Source: JAFGQJ01 sp964495755
GTDB taxonomy: Bacteria > Spirochaetota > Spirochaetia > SZUA-6 > DRHE01
DNA: 44,643 nucleotides
Reading direction: 5' to 3'
Assembly: GCA_964495755.1 (NCBI GenBank)
Contig: CAZBXU010000005.1
Location: forward strand, 1-44,643
Shown here: piece after piece, positions 32,035-39,624 of the stretch
Position numbering within the stretch: the stretch's first letter is position 1
Layout: every line of letters starts with the position of its first letter
Made by a program: the position numbers and the translations under genes
The notes under the pieces: model-generated
Database searches by the model: none
The model's input: the letters and a program-made list of their open reading frames with translations, nothing else
Told to the model about the DNA's origin: nothing

Positions 32035-33003
32035 TCAGTCGCGCTTGCGGCCAAAATTTGAAGTTACAATACCGGGCATACTGTACGAAGGGATTGACTC
32101 GATACTGTACACACAGCCCCGTGTGATGGCTCCGGCGGCTCTGAGGCCGCTTTCCACTGCCGGGCCGATGCCTTCTCCCATGTCCCGTGTGGCCAGGCCG
32201 GCTGAGTCCCCGACGAGAAAGACGCGGTCCAGCTGAATGGTGCTCCGTTTTTGCCTCAGGTAGTAATTATACCCCCTGGGATGAAAGCGATAATTCCTGA
32301 CCAGGGAGAGTCTGTCCAGTTTCTGAATGAAAAAGCTCCAATACTGCCCGATGCTCCTTTTTCGGGATTTAATTGCGGCCAATTTGCCGCCGATGCCGAT
32401 GTTCAGATAGCCATCCCCCTTGGGCACATACCAGGCATATCCGGGCAGCTTGCGGTCAAAAAACCACAGGTAACAGTTATTGTCCCTGAAATTGTATTCA
32501 AACTCCTGCTCCAGGGTCGTGATTATGCCCTCGCGTCGCCGGGGGTATCGATCTTTGAAAAAGCTGCGGTATACGGGGCAGTAGGTCCCTCCGGCACCGA
32601 CCAGGTAGGCGCACCGGAACCTGTTGTCTATTACAAAGGTCCCCTTGGACCGTTCGATGTGGCGCACCGCATGGCGGTACACCGGCACTCCAGCCCTCCC
32701 GAGCAGCCAGCGGTCGAACTCAAACCTGCGGATGGAGTACTGGACGGTCCTTACAGGAACCCTGCGGTTGAAGAAATGAAAGTGCAGCCTGTTAAAGCGG
32801 ATCAAGGAGTGGGGATAATCGGTCATCTCCAGTTTTGTTAAAACCTTCGGGGTGATCCAACCGGCGCAGAGCTTGGTGCGTGGGAAAACGCTCTTGTCCA
32901 GTATAACAGTGTCGATTCCGTTCCGATTCAGCTCCCAGGCACAAGTGGAGCCTGCCGGCCCGCCGCCGACGATGATAACCTGCGCCTCGATCATTTCAGA
33001 CAC
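32035..33003 (-). CDS. FAD-dependent oxidoreductase, geranylgeranyl reductase-like
   Basis: This 322-aa flavoprotein has the N-terminal dinucleotide motif VIIVGGGPAGSTCAWELNRN, the early conserved K-L-C-A-G-W of the geranylgeranyl reductase/digeranylgeranyl-lipid reductase group, and the second FAD motif VFLVGDSAGLATRDMGEGIG. The middle (NCYLWFFDRKLPGYAWYVPK) corresponds to the family's P-x-x-Y-x-W-x-F-P-K region. Relatives saturate isoprenoid or other lipid double bonds. The GTG start at 33003 is uncertain; ATG 32994 is the alternative. It lies 21 bases downstream of the Cfa-type gene and is probably co-transcribed. Confidence 0.82.
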   Translation of the reverse strand: MSEMIEAQVIIVGGGPAGSTCAWELNRNGIDTVILDKSVFPRTKLCAGWITPKVLTKLEMTDYPHSLIRFNRLHFHFFNRRVPVRTVQYSIRRFEFDRWLLGRAGVPVYRHAVRHIERSKGTFVIDNRFRCAYLVGAGGTYCPVYRSFFKDRYPRRREGIITTLEQEFEYNFRDNNCYLWFFDRKLPGYAWYVPKGDGYLNIGIGGKLAAIKSRKRSIGQYWSFFIQKLDRLSLVRNYRFHPRGYNYYLRQKRSTIQLDRVFLVGDSAGLATRDMGEGIGPAVESGLRAAGAITRGCVYSIESIPSYSMPGIVTSNFGRKRD

Positions 33004-33024
33004 TTCTGCTCAAGTTTTTCTTTT

Positions 33025-34140
33025 TTAGCTGATACGGCAGTCCGGCTGGACCCGCCCGGTTTTTGTCATCACAATCTGCCACAGCTGATTGTATCTTGAA
33101 CGGAATCCCCCGGCGCTGCTCAACAGATAAAATTTCCACATTCGGTAGAAGCGCTCATTATACTTTTCTTTTAGACGGGGCCAGGCTTTTTCAAAATTGC
33201 CGTACCAGGCCATCAGTGTTTTGTCGTAATCCGGTCCGAAGTTGTGCAAGTCCTCCATTACGAACAAACCTTCCATGGCTCTCGCGATTTGGGCGATCGA
33301 AGGCAGCATTCCGTTGGGAAAGATATACTTATCCGTCCAGGGATTCGTTGTGGTGGTACTGATATTCCCTCCGATGGTATGGACAAAGGCGATACCGTCA
33401 TCCTTTAGGCAGCGGTCCGCAACCTCCATGTAAGTGCGGTAGTTCTTGTACCCCACATGCTCCAGGATTCCAATGGAAAGGACCCGGTCGTAAACACCGG
33501 AGACTTCCCGGTAGTCTTTCAGCTCGATCGTTACGGGCAGACCCTTGCATTCCGCGTTCCCCAACGCAACCTGTTCCTTTGATACGGTGACCCCGGTGAC
33601 TTGGGCGCCATACTTTTCAGCCGCGAACTTGGCGAAGCTGCCCCAGCCGCAGCCCAGGTCTAAAACGCTCATGCCCTTCTGCAGACCAATTTTCTTACAC
33701 ACCAGATCCAGTTTGGCCTCCTGGGCATCATCCAGGGTACGCGCCTTTTTCCAGTACCCGCAGGTGTAGGCCATTCTCTTGTCGAGCATTGCCCGGTACA
33801 GATCGTTGCCCGCGTCGTAGTGCTGTTCTCCCACCTGGAAAGCGCGGCTGCGCTTTTGAAAGTTGAAGAGCTTGGATTTTAGAACCTGCAGCTTCAGCTT
33901 CAAGTTGCCCTTAACCTTTTGTTCCAGATCCGCCGCGGTTACCCGGGCGATCAGTTGATCCAGAGCCGGTGTATCCCACCAGCCGTCCATGTAGGATTCA
34001 CCCAGCCCCAGGGCGGCGTCGGAAATCAGCCGCCGGTAAAGCTGCTCGTTGTGGACCTGCATGTCGTAGGCTTTGTTCCCGTTCACCGTGATACCGGCCA
34101 GGCCTAGCAGATGTTCAGCCACTTCTTTGCTTTTTGCCAT
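33025..34140 (-). CDS. cfa: Cyclopropane-fatty-acyl-phospholipid synthase family protein
   Basis: This 371-aa enzyme of the Cfa family transfers a methylene or methyl group from SAM to double bonds of membrane lipid acyl chains. Visible features: AFQVGEQHYDAGNDLYRAML (family core), YTCGYWKKARTLDDAQEAKL, SAM motif I MSVLDLGCGWGSFAKFAAEK, ILEHVGYKNYRTYMEVADRC and HNFGPDYDKTLMAWYGNFEK. The length fits Cfa (about 380 aa). A strong AAAGGAG ribosome binding site precedes the ATG; TACACT (34172-34167) is a -10 candidate, and an inverted repeat lies further upstream. The partner flavoprotein gene follows. Confidence 0.92.
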   Translation of the reverse strand: MAKSKEVAEHLLGLAGITVNGNKAYDMQVHNEQLYRRLISDAALGLGESYMDGWWDTPALDQLIARVTAADLEQKVKGNLKLKLQVLKSKLFNFQKRSRAFQVGEQHYDAGNDLYRAMLDKRMAYTCGYWKKARTLDDAQEAKLDLVCKKIGLQKGMSVLDLGCGWGSFAKFAAEKYGAQVTGVTVSKEQVALGNAECKGLPVTIELKDYREVSGVYDRVLSIGILEHVGYKNYRTYMEVADRCLKDDGIAFVHTIGGNISTTTTNPWTDKYIFPNGMLPSIAQIARAMEGLFVMEDLHNFGPDYDKTLMAWYGNFEKAWPRLKEKYNERFYRMWKFYLLSSAGGFRSRYNQLWQIVMTKTGRVQPDCRIS

Positions 34141-34215
34141 GCCATTTCTCCTTTGAGGGCTCGATCAGTGTAACACGGTTTTAGCCGGAAGGCCAGTTTT
34201 TACGGTTGCTGGTTC

Positions 34216-34234
34216 CGGTTAAACACCTTAACCG
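34216..34234. promoter_or_regulatory. Inverted repeat upstream of cfa
   Basis: CGGTTAA-ACACC-TTAACCG is a perfect 7-bp inverted repeat with a 5-base spacer, 76 bases upstream of the cfa start and about 44 bases upstream of its -10 candidate. The position suits an activator or repressor site for the cfa-flavoprotein operon. It also lies just after the stop of the small antitoxin-like gene, but has no T tract. Confidence 0.35.
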
Positions 34235-34257
34235 CCTATACTGTCCTGTGAAATGGA

Positions 34258-34488
34258 TTAAGAATCTCGCCAGTCAAGGTAATCCCTCCATGGGTGGCGC
34301 ACATGGCGCGGCAGATTGAGACTTGGTAGAACTTCGCTGATCTCATCAAGATCAAGTGCTCGAATGTCGGCTATGGTTCCGTGCGTCAGCACATTGCTCA
34401 GCCACCATTTTTTCTGCTGCGGATCGGCTAGATCCACCGATGTGTTTCCAGCACAGGACCAGAATATATGCTTGGGAACCTTTGTCAT
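34258..34488 (-). CDS. Small antitoxin-like protein, DUF6922-like
   Basis: This 76-aa protein reads KVPKHIFWSCAGNTSVDLAD, then WWLSNVLTHGTIADIRALD and EISEVLPSLNLPRHVRHPWR. The F-W near the start, V-L-x-x-G-T-x-x-D-I and the closing L-P-x-x-x-R-x-x-W pattern resemble a family of small proteins (DUF6922 type) that usually precede an AbiEii-like nucleotidyltransferase toxin. No such toxin gene follows; the next gene downstream is cfa. It would be an orphan or leftover of a toxin-antitoxin unit. The start has only a weak AAAG upstream. Confidence 0.5.
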   Translation of the reverse strand: MTKVPKHIFWSCAGNTSVDLADPQQKKWWLSNVLTHGTIADIRALDLDEISEVLPSLNLPRHVRHPWRDYLDWRDS

Positions 34489-34614
34489 ACTTTACATGGT
34501 AAGCCGATTGGCAAATGATAGACAAGATTATGACACGTGAAGCGGTTCCCTGATACGCTGCTATGACCCCCAGGGATAGATTTTTCTCAGCTTTATCGGT
34601 AGTATTGCTGCTAA

Positions 34615-36072
34615 ATGAGGGTCCTCAGCTTCGGGGAACAGGCCCTGAAAGACACGCAATCCATACAGACTCTACTCCAGGTGGTAAACGAGGCCGTCGC
34701 CGGTGATATCACCGCAGGGAAAGCGACAGGGCTTTCGGCTTCCGGAGAGCGCGGGAGTTTCGGTCCAACCGGAAAAAAAACCGCCGCATTGGTACTGGTC
34801 GTGTCTTCCCTGCAGGGTGTGCGGGAGGCTTTGGTTGAAGCGGCCGGGCAGGCAGAGGAGGGTTCCGGCAGCTATCTGGATCGGATCGACTCAATCCGCG
34901 AGCGGGTTCTGGAGATCATTCGCGGGCTGTTCAGCCCCCGGGAACAATCCGGAGTGATCACGGCCGTTCAGATCCTGCTCAACGATTTGGAGGACATTCT
35001 ACATGGAGTCCAGCTGATTCGCGAGTGCTCCCCCCGGACCCACGATCTTGTGCTCAGCTTCGGGACCCAGATCAGCAGTATTTTAACAAGCCGCTGCCTG
35101 GAGAAGGAAGGATTTGCAGTTCGGACAGAGGACAATCCGGGAATCGTGCTGCGGATGAATCAGCACGGGATGCTTCAGGTGGACTTTCAGAGAAGCTACG
35201 AGAGCATTGGCAGCACCCTGGGAAAAGATGAGGCGATTTCAATTGTTGCCGGCGGGATAGCCCGTTCCGAGGATGGAGCGATCACGATCCTGCAGAGCGA
35301 CGGCAGCGACTTGAGCGCCTCCCTGATCGGGGCGGCCTTGAACGCTGAGATCGTCGAGATGTGGACGGGGATGGACGGTGTGATGAGCGCTGATCCAGGG
35401 TACGTCCCCGAGGCTTTCGTGATCCCCGCCCTGAGTTACCAGGAAGCAATGGAGCTGTCCTTCTTTGGAGCCAGGATGATACACTCCCAGTCACTGGTTC
35501 CGGCCATGGAAGCGGGGATCCCCATCCAGATTCGCAACCTCGAGCGTCCGGAACTCTCCGGAACGCGGATCTGCGTCGACCCCCAACGCAAGCAAACCTC
35601 AATCGTGGGCATCGCCTCGATCGAGCCGGTTGCTCTGGTCAACATCGAAGGAGGAGGTATGGTCGGCGTTCCCGGTATCGCCGCCCGAATTTTCGCAACA
35701 TTGGCTCGAGCTGCAGTGAACATCATCATGATTTCTCAGGCCTCCTCGGAGCACAGTATCTGCGTGGTCTTTCGCCAGGAGGAGGCCGAAGGGGCACTCG
35801 GGGCCCTGCGGGCCGAGCTGGCGCCGGAGCTTCGGGCCAAACAGATCCAGAACTTCGATTTACGAAAAGACCTGGCCATTCTGGCGGCGATCGGCGAGAA
35901 CATGCGGGGGACCCCGGGAATTTCAGGCAAACTATTCAGTGCGCTCGGGGCGGCCGGAATCAACATTCTGGCGATTGCCCAGGGCTCTTCAGAAACAAAC
36001 ATTTCTTTTATCATCGAGAAAGCGGGAGAACCGGAAGCCCTCAAGACGATTCACCGGGTCTTTCTTGGCTAG
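34615..36072 (+). CDS. Aspartokinase-family protein (ThrA-like, no dehydrogenase domain), degenerate catalytic motifs
   Basis: This 485-aa protein aligns with the kinase half plus ACT pair of ThrA-type aspartokinases and ends where homoserine dehydrogenase would begin. The ACT region is well kept (MISQASSEHSICVVF, ILAIAQGSSETNISFIIEKA), as is SYQEAMELSFFGARMIHSQS. The catalytic signatures are not: K-F-G-G-T-S is SFGEQAL, the S-x-G-E segment is SFGTQISS, L-G-R-x-G-S-D is LQSDGSD, and W-T-D-V-D-G-V is WTGMDGV. It may be inactive or strongly altered while retaining amino-acid sensing. It leads the thr operon with thrB and thrC. No Shine-Dalgarno precedes the ATG; TATTGC lies 6 bases upstream. 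Confidence 0.85.
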   Translation: MRVLSFGEQALKDTQSIQTLLQVVNEAVAGDITAGKATGLSASGERGSFGPTGKKTAALVLVVSSLQGVREALVEAAGQAEEGSGSYLDRIDSIRERVLEIIRGLFSPREQSGVITAVQILLNDLEDILHGVQLIRECSPRTHDLVLSFGTQISSILTSRCLEKEGFAVRTEDNPGIVLRMNQHGMLQVDFQRSYESIGSTLGKDEAISIVAGGIARSEDGAITILQSDGSDLSASLIGAALNAEIVEMWTGMDGVMSADPGYVPEAFVIPALSYQEAMELSFFGARMIHSQSLVPAMEAGIPIQIRNLERPELSGTRICVDPQRKQTSIVGIASIEPVALVNIEGGGMVGVPGIAARIFATLARAAVNIIMISQASSEHSICVVFRQEEAEGALGALRAELAPELRAKQIQNFDLRKDLAILAAIGENMRGTPGISGKLFSALGAAGINILAIAQGSSETNISFIIEKAGEPEALKTIHRVFLG

Positions 36073-36123
36073 ATCTTTGCTTGAGTGTTCAATGAATCAT
36101 GGATGAATAGGGTGTCAACAGTC

Positions 36124-37086
36124 ATGGGCAGGGATTCAGTTTCGGTATTTGCGCCGGCCACCGTTGCCAATGTGGCTTCCGGTTTCGATGTGCTGGGTTT
36201 TGCTCTGGAGCGTCCCGGTGACACGGTGGTGTTGAGAAAAACTAAAGAGAAACGAGTCGCCATTCTCGCCGTAGAGGGGGATGACGGCCGGCTTCCCCGG
36301 AACCCGGATAAAAACACGGCCTCGGTAGCGGCCCGGCTTTTTCTCGAAGAGATAGGTTTTCCCTTCGGCTTGGAGGTCACTCTGCTCAAGCAGATGCCCA
36401 TGAGCTCCGGGTTGGGAAGTTCCGCAGCCAGCTCCGTCGCCGCGGTCTATGCAGCGAATGTCTTGGCCGGTAACCCATACACCGTTCGGGAGTTGCTGCC
36501 CTTTACCATGAAGGCCGAGGAGGTTGCCTGCGGGTCGGCCCACGCCGACAACGTTGCCCCCGCTCTACTTGGCGGTTTCGTATTGATACGAAGCTACGAC
36601 CCCCTCGATGTGGTGCAGCTTCCCGTACCATCCCCCTTGGTCGTTGCTATCGTCCATCCTCATACGGAGATCAAGACCGAGGATGCCCGCCGCATTCTCA
36701 AAAAGGAGCTGCGCTTGAGCGACGCGGTAAGGCAGTGGGGCAACCTGGCCGCCCTGGTGGCAGCTCTGTACGAGGGCGATCTGGAGTTGTTGAGTCGCTC
36801 CCTGCAGGATGTGGTGGCCGAGCCGCGGCGGGGCCTCCTGATCCCGGGATTTGCCAAGGTCAAGGAAGCGGCCATTGAAAACGGCGCTTTGGGTTGCTCG
36901 ATCTCCGGTTCCGGACCCTCTCTTTTTTCTCTCTGTGCTTCCATGGAAAAAGCTCAGAATGTGGGTACAGCGATGCAGCAGGCCTTCGCAGAGGTGGGTC
37001 TGGACAGCGATATATATCTGTCGCAGATCAACGAAACAGGACCTGTGATTCTTGAAGGACAGTCGCAGGAACGGGGGGGAAGGTGA
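36124..37086 (+). CDS. thrB: Homoserine kinase
   Basis: This 320-aa GHMP-family kinase phosphorylates homoserine for threonine synthesis. It begins VSVFAPATVANVASGFDVLG, has the phosphate loop PMSSGLGSSAASSVAA and the segment ACGSAHADNVAPALLGGFVL that is diagnostic for ThrB, and ends with the third motif GCSISGSGPSLFSL. I start at ATG 36124; further ATGs 21 and 39 bases upstream add residues without homology. It lies 51 bases after the aspartokinase-like gene and overlaps thrC by 4 bases. Confidence 0.93.
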   Translation: MGRDSVSVFAPATVANVASGFDVLGFALERPGDTVVLRKTKEKRVAILAVEGDDGRLPRNPDKNTASVAARLFLEEIGFPFGLEVTLLKQMPMSSGLGSSAASSVAAVYAANVLAGNPYTVRELLPFTMKAEEVACGSAHADNVAPALLGGFVLIRSYDPLDVVQLPVPSPLVVAIVHPHTEIKTEDARRILKKELRLSDAVRQWGNLAALVAALYEGDLELLSRSLQDVVAEPRRGLLIPGFAKVKEAAIENGALGCSISGSGPSLFSLCASMEKAQNVGTAMQQAFAEVGLDSDIYLSQINETGPVILEGQSQERGGR

Positions 37087-38405
37087 AATTCGTCAGTACC
37101 CGGACCGATTCGGCGACCGGGGGAAGGCCCGTTGCATTCCGGGAGGCCGTATTTTCCGGACTGGCCCCGGACGGGGGCTTGTACATTCCCACGGAACAAC
37201 CCGATCTTGGCGACGGAATCGGAGCATTCTCGAAAAAAAACACCTTTCAGGAGATTGCAGAAGCGCTGATCGGAGACCTGATCGGGGAGGAACTGAGCCG
37301 GGAAGCGGTGCGGCGGGTCTCCGAGAGAGCCTTTACCTTTGAACCGGCCTTGCGGCCGCTGGAAGAAAGTCTGACCCTGCTCGAGCTTTTTCACGGGCCT
37401 ACCTGTGCGTTCAAGGATTTCGGTGCTTCATTTCTGGCAGCAGTGATGGAGGAGTTCCTCCTCCAGGAGAGCCGCCAAGCTGTGATTCTGGTCGCTACCT
37501 CCGGAGACACCGGCAGTGCCGTGGCGCGAGCCTTTCACCGGAAAGACAGCATCGAGGTGGTCATCCTCTACCCCTCAGGAAGAGTCAGTGTACTGCAGGA
37601 GCAGCAGCTGACCACTCTTGGAGGCAATGTCACTGCTCTGGAGATCCAGGGCAGTTTTGATGACTGTCAGAGGCTGGTAAAGGAAGCGTTTGTGGATTCC
37701 CGGTTGCGGGAAAGCCTTGTGTTGAGCTCGGCCAACTCGATCAATCTCGGACGGCTCATTCCCCAGGCCTTCTACTACATCTACGGAACCTGCCGGCTTG
37801 AGCGCGCTACGGAGGAACAGCTTCTGATCTGCGTTCCCAGCGGCAATTTCGGCAACCTCACCGCCGGGGTATATGCCTGGCAGTGGGGAATGCCGGTGGA
37901 CGGTTTTATTGCCGCTACAAACGTCAATGATGTGGTTCCTGAGTACCTGATGACCGGGGATTTCCGGCCGCGGCGGTCTCTAAAAACCCTCTCCAACGCC
38001 ATGGACGTGGGCAACCCAAGCAACTTCGAGCGCCTTTCCATTGTGTTCGAGGGCAGCGTCGACAAGATGAGGAAATGGATTCGGGGGGTACGGATCACCG
38101 ACCAGGAAACCCGGGAGACCATGAGCCAGGTATATCGGGACACGGGTGTTTTGATCGATCCCCACACCGCCGTAGGGGTGCGCGCTTCCCGCAGGTATCG
38201 CAGGGATTCGGGATTTACCGGACATATTCTGACTCTGGCTACTGCCCACCCGGGAAAGTTCGTCGATATCGTTCAGGAAGCCACCGGGGTCACTCCCGAT
38301 CTGCCCGCCAACTTGAAAGAGGCACTCTCCAAAAAGAAACAGGCGACAACTCTCACAGCTAGCCTTGAGGTCCTCAGAGAATTCCTGCTTGCACACTACG
38401 GGTAG
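37083..38405 (+). CDS. thrC: Threonine synthase
   Basis: This 440-aa PLP enzyme converts O-phosphohomoserine to threonine. The PLP lysine lies in FHGPTCAFKDFGASFLAA, followed by VATSGDTGSAVARAF (phosphate-binding) and VPSGNFGNLTAGVYAWQWG. The N-terminus (STRTDSATGGRPVAFREAVF, then SGLAPDGGLYIP) identifies the E. coli-like long form. The GTG start overlaps the thrB stop (GTGA) after GGGGGAAG. It is the last gene of the operon; a weak hairpin (CGGAGC 38411-38416 with GCTCCG 38437-38442, no T tract) lies between it and the convergent HD gene. Confidence 0.95.
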   Translation: MKFVSTRTDSATGGRPVAFREAVFSGLAPDGGLYIPTEQPDLGDGIGAFSKKNTFQEIAEALIGDLIGEELSREAVRRVSERAFTFEPALRPLEESLTLLELFHGPTCAFKDFGASFLAAVMEEFLLQESRQAVILVATSGDTGSAVARAFHRKDSIEVVILYPSGRVSVLQEQQLTTLGGNVTALEIQGSFDDCQRLVKEAFVDSRLRESLVLSSANSINLGRLIPQAFYYIYGTCRLERATEEQLLICVPSGNFGNLTAGVYAWQWGMPVDGFIAATNVNDVVPEYLMTGDFRPRRSLKTLSNAMDVGNPSNFERLSIVFEGSVDKMRKWIRGVRITDQETRETMSQVYRDTGVLIDPHTAVGVRASRRYRRDSGFTGHILTLATAHPGKFVDIVQEATGVTPDLPANLKEALSKKKQATTLTASLEVLREFLLAHYG

Positions 38406-38450
38406 TCAACCGGAGCTATCGGCTTTTAGCTCTGCGGCTCCGACCAAATC

Positions 38451-39545
38451 TCAATTCAGCATGCGCCAGGAGTATTTTTTCCCGTCCTTACGGCGATAGG
38501 GATTGGCCTTGTTCTTTCGGTAGGTACGGTACACCTGGCAGGCCTCGTAGTAGCCCTCCGGGCTCCAGTAGGAGGCGGATAGATCCGCCCGATACAGTTC
38601 AAGCAGCAGAGGGAACAGGGGCGAGTCCATGATCCGCTCGGAGCGATAGATGGGAAGCTGCTTCAAGGCTGGCGGCATCATGTGATGGCGCACGAGAAAA
38701 GTCACTTCCCGGATCAGCGGTAAATCGAAACCGAGTCGGCCGAGAAACCGTGCGGCGATTTCCGATCCCAATTCGGCGTGCCCGTCGAAGGCTCGTTCCG
38801 GAGTGCTTGCGGCCACGGGTTTACCGATGTCGTGAAGCAGAAGAGCGAGGGATAGAACCGGATCGTGACCCTTTCGGTATTTGAAGGTTTCCAGGGTATG
38901 CTCCCAGCCGTTTCCTTCCGGGTGGTAGTCCTTGTGATAAGGGATACCGGACATCTTCTGCAACTCCGGCCAGTAGGCCTCTACGAAGCCGCTTCTGTAC
39001 AGGAGCGACAGGCCCTTGTTGGGATTTCTTCCCGACAGCACGGCTACCAGGAGCTCCCGCTGGAAGCCGGCATCGGGCTCGGCGAAGGGTGGTTCCAGGG
39101 GAAATGCGTCGGGGTCCGCCCCGTAGTGATACCGGGAGCTCAGAACCGCCGCTTCCGCCAGGTACAGCAGAGACGAGCCTCCAATCTGCCGAACCAGTTG
39201 CTGTTTGTGCAGATCGGTATACACAGCCAGAGGATCGAGGTACACGTCCCGATCAGGGTCGTAAAGAAGCTCCTGGACGGTGAACGGTCTGAGCGGAGAA
39301 ACCACTTCTTCATCGTAGCAACGCAGCAGGAAGCGTTTCTTGCCCTGGCGGATCAGCGCTTCTTCGTATACCAAACCGGGATACTCCAGATCCTCGAACA
39401 TGCCGGCTAAATTGATCAGGGAGGAGTCGGTCAGCAGATAAGACGATGCCCCTGAAGGAACGCGGAAATATCGGTCCAGGGCCGAGGTGTTGCTGTAGTA
39501 CACCTTGTACCCGGACTCTTTCAGGGTCTCAATCGGAGATTTCAT
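38451..39545 (-). CDS. HD-domain protein with degenerate CCA-adding-type nucleotidyltransferase N-terminus
   Basis: This 364-aa protein has the layout of tRNA nucleotidyltransferases but a worn N-terminal domain: the F-T-I-N-A-L-A-Y-D-P motif survives as RPFTVQELLYDPDRDVYLDP, whereas the G-G-x-x-R-D and D-x-D active-site motifs are not seen. The HD domain is intact: GNGWEHTLETFK, LALLLHDIGKPVAA, FDGHAELGSEIAARFLGRLG and VRHHMMPP. It is more probably a phosphohydrolase than a CCA enzyme. AAAGGATA precedes the ATG. It lies downstream of serS, separated by 79 bases. Confidence 0.75.
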   Translation of the reverse strand: MKSPIETLKESGYKVYYSNTSALDRYFRVPSGASSYLLTDSSLINLAGMFEDLEYPGLVYEEALIRQGKKRFLLRCYDEEVVSPLRPFTVQELLYDPDRDVYLDPLAVYTDLHKQQLVRQIGGSSLLYLAEAAVLSSRYHYGADPDAFPLEPPFAEPDAGFQRELLVAVLSGRNPNKGLSLLYRSGFVEAYWPELQKMSGIPYHKDYHPEGNGWEHTLETFKYRKGHDPVLSLALLLHDIGKPVAASTPERAFDGHAELGSEIAARFLGRLGFDLPLIREVTFLVRHHMMPPALKQLPIYRSERIMDSPLFPLLLELYRADLSASYWSPEGYYEACQVYRTYRKNKANPYRRKDGKKYSWRMLN

Positions 39546-39624
39546 AACTATCCTTTTAGTGAGTCTTCTTTAATTAAGATAGCTATTTACGAATTGTTGG
39601 TCTACAGCGACCGCGGTTCCTCAC

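Noticed and set aside
28185..34614. CRISPR array, integron attC sites or insertion-sequence ends in the accessory region
   Set aside because: No regularly spaced repeats, no attC-like paired core sites between the genes and no terminal inverted repeats flanking a transposase were found; only recombinase fragments are visible.
38411..38442. Bidirectional terminator between thrC and the HD gene
   Set aside because: The CGGAGC/GCTCCG arms are short, the loop is about 20 bases and there is no T tract on either strand, so it is mentioned only in passing.
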